This document shows, in pieces, positions 19,711 through 30,497 of a stretch of DNA of 64,000 nt (positions within the stretch are counted from its first letter, which is position 1; every line of letters starts with the position of its first letter). The translations under genes and the position numbers were made by a program. The notes beneath the pieces were generated by a model. That model saw only the letters and a program-made list of their open reading frames with translations, had not been told where the DNA came from and made no database searches. Source of the stretch: Diploptera punctata (taxonomy: Eukaryota; Arthropoda; Insecta; Blattodea; Blaberidae); contig JASPKZ010009956.1 of the NCBI GenBank assembly GCA_030220185.1, positions 181,101 through 245,100 of the forward strand, in the 5' to 3' direction.

Positions 19711-20890
19711 ATCATCATCATAGTACATTCACGAATTTAGGCCATTTGTTGACCTGTTTCGGCCTCAAGAGAAACACCATCCAGAAGTCTTTTGAGTGGA
19801 CGTCCTGGTCTTCTTCTTCCTGCAGGTTGATATCTTAACATTAGTTTGGGTATTCTGTGATCTTCCATTCGATGAACATGTTGTATCCATCTTGACTTAT
19901 AATCAGAAATTTTGTTTTCTAAAGATTCCATGTGTAATTCTTCTAAGATATCTTCATTTTTTTTGTGATCTAGTAGTGTGTATCCTGCAGTCCTCCGAAG
20001 AGATCTCATTTCAGCAGATCTAAGTCTCTGTATGTCCTTCTGTTTCAACGTCCATACTTCGCTACCATACAAAAGAGTTGGAAGAGCCAGTGTTTTATAC
20101 ACTTTCAGTCTTGAATGCTTTTGGACTAACTGTGGCTTGAAGATAGAATTTATTAACCCTAAAATTCTTAAAAATTTAGATATTTTTGCATTTACATCCT
20201 TTTCTTCTTCATATGAGATATTGCATCCTAGATATGTAAAAATTATTCACCTGCTCCAAAATTTTATTGTCCAGTACAATTTTACTTCTGACAGGATCTA
20301 CACCTTGAAATGCCATAATTTTTGTTTTTTCTGTAGATATCTTCAAACCATATTCTTCTGTAATTTTGTTAAGTTCATACAGACCTTTCTGTAGATTATC
20401 TTCGGAATTTGCTATTATTATTTGGTCATCTGCAAACAATAGGGTGTTTAATTTTCTATTTTCTGATATTCTTATTCCAAATTTATATGTTTTGTTCCAG
20501 CAACATATTACTTCATTGATATAAAGGGAAAAGAGTGTTGGGATAGAGGGGGGGCCCAGCCTTTGTCTCACACCACGATTTATAATTCCTTCTTCAGAAA
20601 ATCTGTTATTTAATTTAATCTTTATGGTGTTGTCTTTGTAAATATTTTGTATGTTCTGCCGAAGTAAATTTGGTATATTTCTGTCTTCCAATATATTTAA
20701 GAGTTTTGATCTCTTGACTGTGTCGAATGCTTTTCAAAATCTATGAAAGCAAAATGTGTTTCTAAGTTGAATTCTCTTCTTTTTTCAAGCAATAGTTTAA
20801 CAGAAAATGCTGAATCAATACAAGATCGTCCTTTCCTAAATCCATTTTGACATTCCATAAGGAATTTTTCACTGAAACTTTTCAATTTTC
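19711..20890 (-). mobile_element. LINE-C copy with reverse transcriptase, minus
   Basis: 3' end at the left with an (ATG)n-type tail. On minus, upstream to downstream: CQNGFRKGRSCIDSAFSVKL and FAFIDFEKH (polymerase blocks, 20700-20850), NRGVRQRLGPPSIPTLFSLY (normally a GVRQGCPLSP block, altered here), LLFADDQIIIANSEDNLQ (catalytic), YGLKISTEKTKIMAFQG, then YGSEVWTLKQKDIQRLRSAE, RTAGYTLLDHKKNEDILEEL and RWIQHVHRMEDHRIPK, ending GRRRPGRPLKRLLDGVSLEA. Two frame breaks (near 20235 and 20695) disable it. Very similar to 26712-27670. Confidence 0.88.
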
Positions 20891-20891
20891 C

Positions 20892-20916
20892 ATATATATA
20901 TATATATATATATATA
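20892..20916. repeat. (TA)n microsatellite
   Basis: TA run between the LINE-C copy and the start of the Helentron-like element. Confidence 0.85.
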
Positions 20917-22250
20917 AAATGAATGTTGGTTTGTTTGTTTGTTCGTACTTTCTGCGCGGCCATACCGTTGATCCGATTGTGATGGGACTTTTTGTAAAAT
21001 GTTCAGCAGATTCCCGGAATAAACATAGGCTATAAGAGAGTTCCGATACTCAACTCCTATACCCTTAAAAATCGCCCTTTGTAGTGGAAAACGCGAAAAA
21101 AGTAGCTCGTTGGACGCTTAAATGGCTTACTCTGCCTAAACCAAAACAAATACACAAAATTAATGTACACAGAATTGAATATCTCTAAATGCACTACACA
21201 AAAGTCCGCGACAGCGTATGTTCATCTCTTACGGATAACTCACAATAACCATTTTTGTCTTTCATTGATGCCAAGAAGATCGGAACAAGTACGTAGATTC
21301 CTGTGCAAGCATAGCAGCACATGACGGGTATTCTTTTACGGATAACCCACAATAAAGAATTTTGTCTCTTAGCTCATTTATGCCGAGAAGATCGAGATAA
21401 GTAGATTCCCGGGCAACACCGGGTAATCAGCACGGGGAATCTTAAAATAATTACGATATATATTTATAATTATTTTTCATTCTACTTATTCAACTAATCA
21501 TAAGAACTACATTAATTTTCGCCTTTCAGCTCATTTATGCCAAGAAGATTGGGATGAATAGATCCAGGACAACGCCGGGTAAACAGCCCGTAAAAAATAA
21601 TTACGATATTTTTTTTTTCTCCAGATGCCCCAGGTTTGTCTTTCAACATTCCTGGTTTCTCTCCTGGCATGGCGTACTTGTAACCCACTTTTGAGGTTTG
21701 GGGCACCTGGAAGGCGGGGTTACGTTGCCCCGATGATATGATGGGTGATGATAATGGTGCGCCAGGAGAGTCCCTAATCCTAAGCGTAAACTAAGATGAA
21801 TATGAATGATGATGATTGTGATGGTCATATGATTTCGGGGACCGTTTGGGCCTTAAACTTTTCCTGACATTTGTCTTACAGGTGAGGAAAAACCCCAATA
21901 AAAACCTCACCCAGAAAAACTGTCCCGACCGGGGATCGAACCGGGTCCGCTGAGTGACAAGGCAGCACGCTACCCCGAGACCACAGCGGTGGATATAATT
22001 ACGATATTAGTGTTTCCTTTCACCTATTTAAGTGAAAATAAAACACATTAATTTTCGTATTTTAGCTCAGTTATGTCAAAAAGATCGGGATAAGTAGATT
22101 CCCGGGCAACGCCGGGTAATCGGCAGTGGTATCTAAAAATATAAATTTATATTTAGTTTTCCGTTTACTTATTCAACTAAACATAATATCACATTAATTT
22201 CCATTTATTTAGGCGTAGCAGCGCACGCCGGGCATTAACTAGTATATATA
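20917..22250 (+). mobile_element. Helentron-like element with internal tandem units, interrupted by a SINE-D
   Basis: The start AAAATGAATGTTGG plus a TTTG-rich run and the end GCGCACGCCGGGCATTAACT-AGT followed by TATATA fit the Helentron/HINE type of non-autonomous element. Class is from general knowledge. The right half has at least three units of about 150-157 bp, each with CTCATTTATGCC, AAGATCGGGATAAGTAGATT, CCCGGGCAACGCCGGGTAAT and AATAATTACGATAT (starts near 21369, 21526, 22062); an earlier partial unit is near 21259. A SINE-D occupies 21611-21994. Confidence 0.65.
21611..21994 (-). mobile_element. SINE-D copy, minus, inserted in the Helentron-like element
   Basis: Head at the right (TGGTCTCGGGGTAGCGTGC on minus; box B GGTTCGATCCC), tail at the left (TTTTTTTTTCTCCAGATGCC on plus). 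It is flanked by a perfect 14-bp duplication, ATAATTACGATATT at 21597-21610 and 21995-22008, which is itself part of the host element's repeat unit. So the SINE arrived after the Helentron-like element. Confidence 0.92.
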
Positions 22251-22264
22251 CATACATACATAAT

Positions 22265-22274
<10 letters not shown>

Positions 22275-22311
<37 letters not shown>
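22275..22311. repeat. (TA)n microsatellite
   Basis: TA run just after the end of the Helentron-like element. Confidence 0.95.
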
Positions 22312-22313
<2 letters not shown>

Positions 22314-22356
22314 TAAAGAAAATAGAGAAAAATTAATTTATGAAAACATAATAATT

Positions 22357-22583
22357 GACCGAAGTGGACTAGTGGTTATGATCCTTTCTTCTGATCCCGA
22401 GTATCACGGGTACAAACCCGGCCGGGATGAATTTTTCTAGATTAGAAAAATCCAAGGAGCAAGTCCTTCGCGAGAGACTTTAAGCCATGGGTCCCAAGTG
22501 TGGATATTTTGAGGCTCCTAAAAGATCCTTAAACCAGAGTAAAAAAGCCTGAAACAAAATATACTGAATTTTCCCATCCTATA
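22357..22583 (+). mobile_element. SINE-C copy, plus, diverged
   Basis: Head with box A TGGACTAGTGG and box B-like GGGTACAAACCC, then AAAAATCCAAGGAGCAAGTC, ACTTTAAGCCATGGGTC, GAGGCTCCTAAAAGATCCTT and an end near TTTTCCCATCCTA. The same order is seen at 30512 and 37455. No tandem 73-bp units here. Confidence 0.78.
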
Positions 22584-22815
22584 GTCCAGTCAAAACAGAC
22601 ATTTCAATTTGCAAAAATTCGCATAGAGCTGAAATAGGTACGAATGTTAGGAACAGCATTATAAATGAAATGTCAAAAGTCCCCATCGGTACCACATCTG
22701 CAAAAAAACGTATTCAAGGTCAAATTTCGCAAATATGGGTTTTTTGAATTTTTCAGCCAAACGGTAAGTTGTATCATACAAATAGGTCAGAAAAAAGTTG
22801 TAGATCATGCAATTA

Positions 22816-23567
22816 TCATAAGTAATGCCACGAGTGATTTCCAAATTATCGATAAATTCACGAATCACGAAGTGAGGAGTGAATTTATCTAGAGAATTTG
22901 GAAATCAAGAGTGGCATTTGTTAGGACTAATTAACGAATAAAATTAAGCTGTTTACTCACAAATCATTATTTAACTATAGTTATTTTAAAATATGTATAT
23001 ATTTAATGTAAACGGCGATGTTTGAAAACAAATGAGAAGCGTTAGGTACGCTTCATCTGCTTCTTTTGTTCATCACTGCAACGAGATCATGCTATTTATT
23101 GCCAAAGGAACGCAATATTGTAAGAATGCTCTCTAATGGGGGAAAAATGAAACACATCAAACTGTATATTAATTCATTTCTGATGTCGTATGATGTAGAT
23201 ATGACAATTATATTTTTCTGGATTATTACCTGGACAAAATGCATTTAAGAAAGTGCAAACAGTGGTTTCTTTTTTTGGTGGTATAATCAATTGCTAGAAA
23301 TGTTTTTATATTAACTCTCGCATGCGGCATGTGTTAATATTCATGCACTATATATACAATCTGGTAGCCGTATTTCTCACGGGCTCAGTCATTGCAAAAT
23401 AATGGTCAGACCTGTTCAGAATATTAAAAAGGAGGAGCTTTCTTTAATATGGTAATTATAACACTGACAAATATATTCGTGAAACACGACTCTGATTGGT
23501 TGTAAAACAGAAATCATTGAAACGTGATTCGCCATTGACTCCCATTTGGGGCATGAGTTAAATAGTC
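22816..23567 (-). mobile_element. Hairpin-ended element, long form, minus (copy 2)
   Basis: On plus it opens with TCATAAGTAATGCCAC and the 95-bp palindrome (22824-22918), then GACTAATTAAC (22924-22934), and closes with GTTAAATAGTC (23557-23567). It contains an internal segment of about 310 bp that is lacking in the short forms (7821, 24757) but shared with 61298-62064. No significant open frame. Confidence 0.82.
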
Positions 23568-24344
23568 TACAAAAATTGTTCTTATATTTTGTTTCTTAAG
23601 AATCTTGAGGTAGCGATTCTAAAATTTAAGGAGGTCATATTCTACATAATATGCACACATTTCCGCACTACCTAGGAGGTTGAACGCATTAGAAAGTAAA
23701 AGGCGTTCTCTGCTGATAAAGTTTTATTCAAACACATTTTTCTTACTCAGAAATCTATTCACGCGGTAATAATTGTAAAGCTACCTGAGAAGGTAGCTTA
23801 AGATCGTAGCTCAAGATATAAACTTATGTGAAAATCCCGAAGGGAACCGATGGTAACCGATGTAGTTTGAAACTTATCCAAGATGTCGGACCTTGAAGAC
23901 TTCGATCATGTTTTAGGTATATGCGGAGAAGAGGAATTTGATAGAGTCTACCAAAGAATTCAACTGGAAGAACAGGAGAATCGGCGTAATATTGCGCGTC
24001 GCAGACGTGTTTGTATACGGTATTATTTGCGGGATGCAAGCATAAATGCATTCCTCTATAGCAGACGAAAATAACGGAAGGGTTTTATCGCTGAGATTCT
24101 GGGTAATTCGTTTGCCAATATTACGAAAACGTCAACATTCAATGCATGACATGTTAAGGCGGGGCCGTTAATTCGATCACACCCTCACAATGATTGGAAG
24201 TAATTTGAGTAGAGACTAATGTATTTGCATACGACCCTGGTGTACTTGGCGCATTTTTTTAACGTGATGTCCCCGATAGCTATACTCCACGATCTATTGC
24301 GATTAAGTTTTATTAAATAATATTCTATTAATTAATAATTGGTA
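23568..24344. other. Unassigned stretch between two hairpin-ended elements
   Basis: It holds the small plus frame described at 23883-24074 and otherwise nothing recognised. Less AT-rich than its neighbours at 24080-24260. Confidence 0.35.
23883..24074 (+). CDS. Unassigned 63-codon frame, charged and helical
   Basis: Starts MSDLEDFDHVLGICGEEEFD, then an EEQENRRNIARRRRVCIRYY stretch with an Arg cluster that looks like a coiled or DNA-contacting helix. Composition is protein-like rather than random AT-frame. It slightly recalls the N-terminal leader of PIF/Harbinger-type transposase genes, but that is a weak impression. No downstream nuclease motif is visible. The stop at 24072 is followed by non-coding sequence. 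Treat as a possible exon or element fragment. Confidence 0.3.
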   Translation: MSDLEDFDHVLGICGEEEFDRVYQRIQLEEQENRRNIARRRRVCIRYYLRDASINAFLYSRRK

Positions 24345-24735
24345 CTATTGGGATTGATTTAAGTGACAAAAATTATTGTTGATTCCGGGTATTGTTAATC
24401 TGACTTCGACAGTAATATCTTCTTCGATTTCGTCTTCTACTCGCTGGATATTTGTTAACTGTTCTGATGTATCAATTGTTTCCTCATTAGAAATATAAAA
24501 ATCTTTATCTGTTCCATTTGATTCAACATTTAACAAGACTCGCCTTAAAAATTGGTACTTACTGCTGAACAAAATAATACAATTTTTTTAGAGCCACATT
24601 TTGAACTACAGCCCTTTTTACAATTGCAAAAAGTGGAGTTACGAAGTCTTTTTGGAGCAGGTGAGAGTAGCGTTTGAATTGGTTCCAAAGTTTTATCTAT
24701 TAATTTCCTACTCCAGTATTCTGGGTCCAGTTGAT
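24345..24735 (-). pseudogene. CXC-type cysteine-rich domain fragment, frameshifted
   Basis: Read on minus from 24735: LDPEYWSRKLIDKTLEPIQT, then LLSPAPKRLRNSTFCNCKKG followed by CSSKCGSKKI and a further Cys. This DPxxW…PPAP…CxCxxxCxxxC order is a cysteine-rich tail I associate with CXC (tesmin/TSO1-like) modules in repeat-derived insect proteins. A frameshift near 24572 leads into a second frame (LNVESNGTDKDFYISNEETI … EDEIEEDITVEVRL) that ends at 24345. The likely role, zinc and DNA binding at the end of a larger protein, is inferred. There is no upstream catalytic domain here, and the hairpin-ended element at 24757 starts where the frame would continue. Confidence 0.55.
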
Positions 24736-24756
24736 TACCAAGTCACACTTTAACTT

Positions 24757-25161
24757 GACTATTTAACTCATGCCCCAAATGGGAGTCAGTGACCAATCAC
24801 GTTTCAATGATTTTTGTTTTAGAACCAATCAGAGTCGTGTTTCACCAAATATTTATCAGTGTTATAATTACCATATTAAAGAAAGCTCCTCCTTACAATA
24901 TTGCGTTCCTTTGGCAATAAATAGTATGATCTGGTTGCAGTGATAAACAAAAGAAGCAGTAGAAGCGTACCTATCGTTTCTCATTTGTTTTCAAACATCG
25001 CCGTTTACATTAAATATATAAATATTTTAAAATAACTGTAGTTAAATAATGATTTGTGAGTAAACAGCTTAATTTTATTCGTTAAATTGTCCTAACAAAT
25101 GCCACTCTTGATTTCCAAATTCTCTAGATAAATTGGAAATCACTCGTGGCATTACTTATGA
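24757..25161 (+). mobile_element. Hairpin-ended element, short form with deleted hairpin tip (copy 3)
   Basis: It starts GACTATTTAAC (24757-24767) and the inner inverse is GTTAAATTGTC (25081-25091, one change). The palindrome is reduced: after CTAGATAAATT the sequence jumps to GGAAATCACTCGTGGC, losing about 40 bp that includes the hairpin tip. It ends CTTATGA. Confidence 0.8.
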
Positions 25162-25246
25162 TAGTATACTCGATATAAAAGTTGATAAGAAGCAGACAAG
25201 ATAGCTGTCCCGTGTATTTTTCGCAAAACATAAATATTTACACTTG

Positions 25247-25502
25247 TCTAAAGTAAAGTAAAAGTAAACTGAACCCACAAGAGGCCCGGAGGCCCTTGGG
25301 GCAGTAGGAGGATAAGGCTCCCACTTTTTCTTGACAATCGGCACTATATGTCAGCCGGTTGTCAGCCCTGCGTGACGGCCGCCTTTATCCCCAGAATAAG
25401 CGTCCGGTACTCATTTTCATTAGAGGCTGAGTCGACCCCAGGGCCATAGTGCCATCAGAGGGTTTGGATCAGTTTAAAAATCCTGACCCGACGGGGACTA
25501 GA
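25247..25502 (-). mobile_element. SINE-B copy, minus, head missing
   Basis: Body reads GGCCCGGAGGCCCTTGGGGC, AGGCTCCCACTTTTTCTTGA, CAGCCCTGCGTGACGGCCGC and GAGGCTGAGTCGACCCCAGG, then stops at GACGGGGACT. The tRNA-like head present in 35297-35594 and 37036-37337 is truncated. Confidence 0.82.
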
Positions 25503-25534
25503 CAAACAATTTTTTTTGAGCTCCATATTGAGCA

Positions 25535-26136
25535 AGAATAGGAATGAGATGCACAAAGAAATTAAACATAGGCTCAATTCTGGAAATGCATGCTATTATG
25601 CATTGCAGAGACTCTTGATGTCCCAACTCCTTTCAAAAAACGTTAAACTGAAAATATATAAAACTATATTTCTAACCAGTTATACTATATGGGTACGAAA
25701 CATGGACTCTTACTTTAAGGGAGGAAAGGAGATTACAAGTATTTGAGAATAAAGTACTTAGGAAAATTATTGGACCAAAGAGAGATGAACAGACAGGAGA
25801 ATGGAGAAGACTACATAACAATGAACTACATGGTCTTATAGAGAAGCCAGATATAATAAGAACAGTTAAGTCTCGTAGACTGCGATGGGCAGGACATGTT
25901 GCACGTATGAGGTATGAAAGACTTGCATAGAAGGTTCTTGTAGGAAAGCCAGAGGGAAAACGCCCAGTTGGTAGACCAAGAATGAGGTGGGAGAATAACA
26001 TTAACTATGATTTGAGGGAAGTAGATTATACAGGGAATGATTGGAAAGTATTAGCTCAGGATAGGGATGTATGGAGAGCGTATGTCCGCGCGGCCATGAA
26101 CCTACGGGTTCGATAGTGCCAGTGAGTAAGTAAGTA
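25535..26136 (+). mobile_element. LINE-A copy, C-terminal region, plus
   Basis: NRNEMHKEIKHRLNSGNACY, then LLMSQLLSKNVKLKIYKT, a frameshift near 25680, and the GHVARM and GKRPVGRPRMRWENN blocks in other frames, ending VRAAMNLRVR, then (TAAG)n at 26123-26136. At least two frame breaks and one stop (at the usual LAW, near 25928). It lacks the polymerase core. Confidence 0.85.
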
Positions 26137-26290
26137 TTTGGTGTTTAAAGTTTCCTGACATTTGTGTGACACATGAAGAAAAATTTCGGAAGAGAAATTG
26201 TCCCAATAAACTTTCCCCGACTGGGAATCGAATCCCAGCCGTTGCATCAGAGGCAACGATATTACTCCCAGATTATAGCGGTGGACATTG
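26137..26290 (-). mobile_element. SINE-D head fragment, diverged, minus
   Basis: GTTTCCTGACATTTGTG…AAGAAAAATTTCGG…CCCCGACTGGGAATCGAATC…TTATAGCGGTGGAC follows the SINE-D head order on minus, with more substitutions than the other copies. It abuts the LINE-A tail. Confidence 0.6.
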
Positions 26291-26710
26291 GATGAGAATA
26301 CCGTTACGCGAGGAAACAGAATACATCCGCTTTAAATGCGTTCAGTGTAGAGTAAGTATGCTCCCAGGTTAAACACGATATCCTGAAAGTGAGTTTCTGC
26401 AAATAAATATTCTTCCCAGGGATTTTGTTTTCATATTCAAGTTTCTGCTGCCGCGCCTGACACCTGTGTGCATGTTGCGTTAACCTACGTATTTCTTTAT
26501 TTTTCTTGGAAATAATCGGATGTGTTACTTTTAATTTACCGGTAAAACTATTAAGAATATGCGTATGTAGAGGAATTCAGGAAAATATGAAAAATTAAGA
26601 GATTATTCTAAAAAGAAAGAGATTATTGTACAAAAAAAAAGAAGAGCAAAGTATGTTTCTTGCCTGAAAAAGTTCTCTGCCTCTTGTAGAGCTCAAACCA
26701 ATAGACCTCA
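26291..26710. other. Unassigned stretch
   Basis: Nothing recognised. A-rich near 26600-26640. Confidence 0.4.
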
Positions 26711-26711
26711 A

Positions 26712-27670
26712 CATCATCATAGTACATTCACGAATTTAGGCCATTTGTTGACCTGTTTCGGCCTCAAGAGAAACACCATCCAAAAGTCTTTTGAGTGGAC
26801 GTCCTGGTCTTCTTCTTCCTGCAGGTTGATATCTTAACATTTGTTTGGGTATTCTGTGATCTTCCATTCGATGAACATGTTGTATCCATCTTGACTTATA
26901 ATCAGAAATTTTGTTTTCTAAAGGTTCCATGTGTAATTCTTCTAAGATGTCTTCATTTTTTTTTGTGATCTAGTAGTGTGTATCCTGCAGTCCTCCGAAG
27001 ATATCTCATTTCAGCAGATCTAAGTCACTGTATATCCTTCTGTTTCAACGTCCATACTTCGCTTCCATACAAAAGAGTTGGAAGAGCCAGTGTTTTATAC
27101 ACTTTTAATCTTGAATGCTTTTGGACTAACTGTGGCTTGAAGATAGAATTTATCAACCCTAAAATTCTTAAAAATTTAGATATTTTTGCATTTACATCCT
27201 TTTCTTCTTCATATGAGATAATGCATCCTATATATGTAAAATTATTCACCTGCTCCAAATTTGCATTGTCCAGTACAATTTTACTTCTGACAGGATCTAC
27301 ACCTTGAAATGCCATAATTTTTGTTTTTTTTTCTGTAGTCTTCAAACCATATTCTTCTGTAATTTTGTTAAGTTCCTACAGACCTTTCTGTAGATTATCT
27401 CCGGAATTTTCTATTATTATTTGGTCATCTGCAAACAGTATGGTGTTTAATTTTCTATTTTCTGATATTCTTATTCCAAATTTATATTTTTTGTTCCAGC
27501 AACATATTACTTCATTGATATAAATTGCAAAGAGTGTTGGGGATAGGGGGCAGCCTTGTCTCACACCACGATTTATAATTCATTCTTCAGAAAATCTGTT
27601 ATTTAATTTAATCTTCATGGTGTTGTCTTTGTAAATATTGTGTATGTTCTGCCGAAGTAAATTCCAAAGG
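26712..27670 (-). mobile_element. LINE-C copy with reverse transcriptase part, minus
   Basis: Same family and orientation as 19711-20890. On minus: GVRQGCPLSPTLFAIYINEV in good order (better kept than at 20540), then ILFADDQIIIENSGDNLQKG, EKKTKIMAFQGVDPVRSKIV, LYGSEVWTLKQKDIQ and RWIQHVHRMEDHRIPKQMLR. Frame breaks near 26960 and 27350. The upstream end stops at GCCGAAGTAAATT (27652-27664), inside the polymerase region. Confidence 0.88.
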
Positions 27671-28337
27671 GGTGATATGTGCAAAAAATTTCCTTAGTGT
27701 TGGGAGGGATTTGATCAGTTATTCTGCTCGATTTCTATGGACTTGTCTTAAGGAAGTGTTAGGAAGCTATAAACCAACATAGCTTGCTGCGGGTAGAATA
27801 TATGTGTTTGATGACATTGGTCTATCCATCTATGCATGACGAAATTTTGGCTGTACAGTGGCATTATTTGGCTTTACAGTCTGATGGTTAGGCCTACTGG
27901 TGTCTTGAGTTTCGTCAGAAATTTGGAAGATTTAGTTATGAATACAGGCCCAGAAATACCTACTCAATTTACAGACAACATACCTGTAGCACGGAGATAT
28001 TAACCGCTAAACAAACGGGTTTTTTCCAAGCATCCTTTAGAAGACTTTAAATTGAATTTCGGCGAATGATGTCTATGTTGCCTCACAAAAAATATATAAT
28101 ATCGTATCAAAAACATCGTAATAAACTTTTTTCATAAATCCGAATCGACCCTTTATCAGCAAGCTGAAGCCAATTAATAGTATGTTGGGATAAATACAAT
28201 GTGTAAAAGCTATTCTATGATATATTTAAAAATAATTATGTGTGAAAAATTTGAAACATCCCCATTTAAAACCATAATGGCTGATGAATCTTTACTGATC
28301 TGAAAATAATCTACAATATTGTAGTCAGATTCATATT
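27671..28337. other. Unassigned stretch
   Basis: No family recognised; no open frame worth listing. Confidence 0.4.
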
Positions 28338-28757
28338 TAATGTTCGAAAATACGATCACATTTCTCCATTATTCCACGAATTGTCATGGCTACATCTAAA
28401 AGAGAGAAGAAAATCGCACTGTCTAATTCTCCTATTTAAGATCCTACATACCTCGATTCCCAATTATTTATCATCCCGTTTCCAGTATCTATCCTCAAAC
28501 CATAACATAAACACAAGATCACAACATAGTCTCGTACTTAACAAACCGCAACATAGGACATCACATCACTCCATGTCATATACCATCTCCACTTCTCGCA
28601 ACTGGAATTCCCTACCACAAGAAATAAGGGGCTGCCGGACATTGGCATCTTTTAAAAGAAATCTAAATTTATATTTGCTCTAAACTCGACTTCATTATTA
28701 TCCAATGTAAGATATATGTATATTAATTGGCGTTTCCCGTATAATGTATCATATTTA

Positions 28758-28788
<31 letters not shown>

Positions 28789-28974
28789 CGTATCATTATT
28801 GTTATTACCCTATAAAATGTTGTTTGTACATGACATTTACATTGCTACATTTATTGTATCCTTAACTGTTTATAATTAGTATAGTGTATATCTATATTTG
28901 TCGAATATTTATTTGTATTTGTGCTGGTTGAGTGGAGAGAGGGCCTTATGGCCTTAACTCTGCCGAGAATAATA

Positions 28975-28976
<2 letters not shown>
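28338..28976 (+). mobile_element. CR1-like LINE 3' end (third copy)
   Basis: The frame from about 28338 to the stop at 28681 reads LSWLHLKERRKSHCLILLFK, LHTSIPNYLSSRF, NINTRSQHSLVLNKPQHRT, YTISTSRNWNSLPQEIRG and CRTLASFKRNLNLYLL, uninterrupted over 100 codons. The UTR contains a short (TTA)n at 28758-28789, then ACCCTATAAAATGTTGTTTG, and ends GGCCTTAACTCTGCCGAGAA with (ATT)n. This intact UTR is the reference that reveals the insertion in the copy at 34125-35247. Confidence 0.85.

Positions 28977-29019
<43 letters not shown>
28977..29019. repeat. (ATT)n microsatellite
   Basis: Tail of the CR1-like LINE. Confidence 0.95.
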
Positions 29020-29020
<1 letters not shown>

Positions 29021-29740
29021 GAGAAAATATCTCTCCGTTAATGTAAACATACTTCTCAATCAGTTAGATATTGCTATCAGCTGACAAATTTTCCTTCAAT
29101 CTTACAATGGTCTTTTTTTCCCTATTTTTATAGCAGGAGATACATAATTTCCAGCCGAATTGAAGCAGTCTATCTAATTATAGGTTCATCCTTCTCTTTT
29201 GACAGATCGCATGGACGACTGTTACATAATTAGCACCAATAATTATTATTATTATTATTATGTCTGTATATACATTTTTATTCTATTGTAAATGGTCCCT
29301 GAAAACGAGTTCAATTACTTCAGAAGAAGATAAATTGTATTTATTTTTTTCGTAAAATTCGAAGTAAATAAATATGTGTATGACAATGATTGGAAAGTAA
29401 GGAATGCGTTTACAAAAGTCGATAGAGCGCTGTACAATCATGGCTGATATTTTTCGCAATGCTTACTGTCGAAGTATGGAACTGCACTAGGACCACTTCA
29501 TAAGTGACAATTGTTCCAGCCAGCTGTAATTATTTAAACACAATTTTAGACAAAATATAAAAAAATTAAAACATTCAGAAATAAAATTATAAAATATCCC
29601 TGTACACCAAGTTTACAATTAAATTGTACAATAAATGTATGGTAATAAATAATGCCGTAAATTAAAATCTGTGCTAAACAATAGAAAAGCCACGTTGGCA
29701 GGACTGTCTATCTATAGGTAAGAGTGCACCGCTCTGGGAA
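29020..29740. other. Unassigned stretch
   Basis: Contains a short (ATT)n at 29239-29260; otherwise nothing recognised. Confidence 0.4.
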
Positions 29741-29744
29741 TCAC

Positions 29745-29880
29745 TTCTTCTTCACTTCACGGGCTAGGCAAAATGCCTGTTCCGCCTCACAGTTGTTCTG
29801 TCCATCTTTTCACTGGCCTTCCTACATTCCTTGAACCTCTTGGCTTGTAATTAAATGCTGCTTTTGGTAATCTCTAATTT
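29745..29880 (-). mobile_element. LINE fragment (C-terminal end), minus
   Basis: On minus it encodes a NVGRPVKRWTEQL-like tail and a GRGILPSP-like end, of the type closing LINE-C/D proteins. Very short and 5'-truncated. Confidence 0.5.
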
Positions 29881-30030
29881 ATTCGAAACAGAGTTTATAT
29901 GAAAAAAGTCAAACTATAATAAATATAGGCACATCAAAGACCGAACCAATTTTAATAAATACACCGTAGATGTGTAAGACAAGGGTGTTGTTTATCATCT
30001 ACCCTTTTTAATTTATATATTAATGTGCAG
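29881..30030 (+). mobile_element. LINE reverse-transcriptase fragment, plus
   Basis: The last part reads VRQGCCLSSTLFNLYIN in a mostly open frame, the polymerase block before the YADD motif. It faces the minus fragment at 29745-29880 and is followed by a different part of a LINE at 30030. Confidence 0.6.
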
Positions 30031-30395
30031 ACATTGTAAAGAAAAGAAAACTAGCAGAAATGAAATGGTTACACGAGCCAAATGAGGTAAATTTAGAGCA
30101 ATTGGGTAGTATTAGACGGGAAACCACCAAGTTACTAAAGAGTAAAAAAGAGGGAATATTTGAGAGAGAAGATTAATGATCTTGAAATGAATGCAAAAAA
30201 CAGGAACATTAGAGAATTATATCAGGGAATTAGTATAGAGAAGAAATGGTTTCAGGCTAGAACAAACATAATTCGGAATGAAAATGGGGATATGATTGCA
30301 GATTCCAGGAGTATATTAAATAGATGGAAAAGTTACTTTAAACAGGTTAAAGTCGAGTGGGAATCCCCTTCCATCGTAATAGCTCCCTGTTCTTA
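30031..30395 (+). mobile_element. LINE fragment between endonuclease and reverse transcriptase, plus
   Basis: The frame 30160-30399 reads REKINDLEMNAKNRNIREL, then YQGISIEKKWFQARTNIIRN and ENGDMIADSRSILNRWKSYF, the linker usually found between the endonuclease and the polymerase in insect LINEs of this type. It lies after the polymerase piece at 29881-30030 although it belongs before it, so the two come from separate insertions or a rearrangement. Confidence 0.7.
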
Positions 30396-30497
30396 CTGAT
30401 GTCACATCTCTTTTAATAGATTCTACTGACCAATTATGACGAGAAACAGGCTTATTTTCCCCTGGGCTATACATCTGAATATGTATTTTAAAAAATC

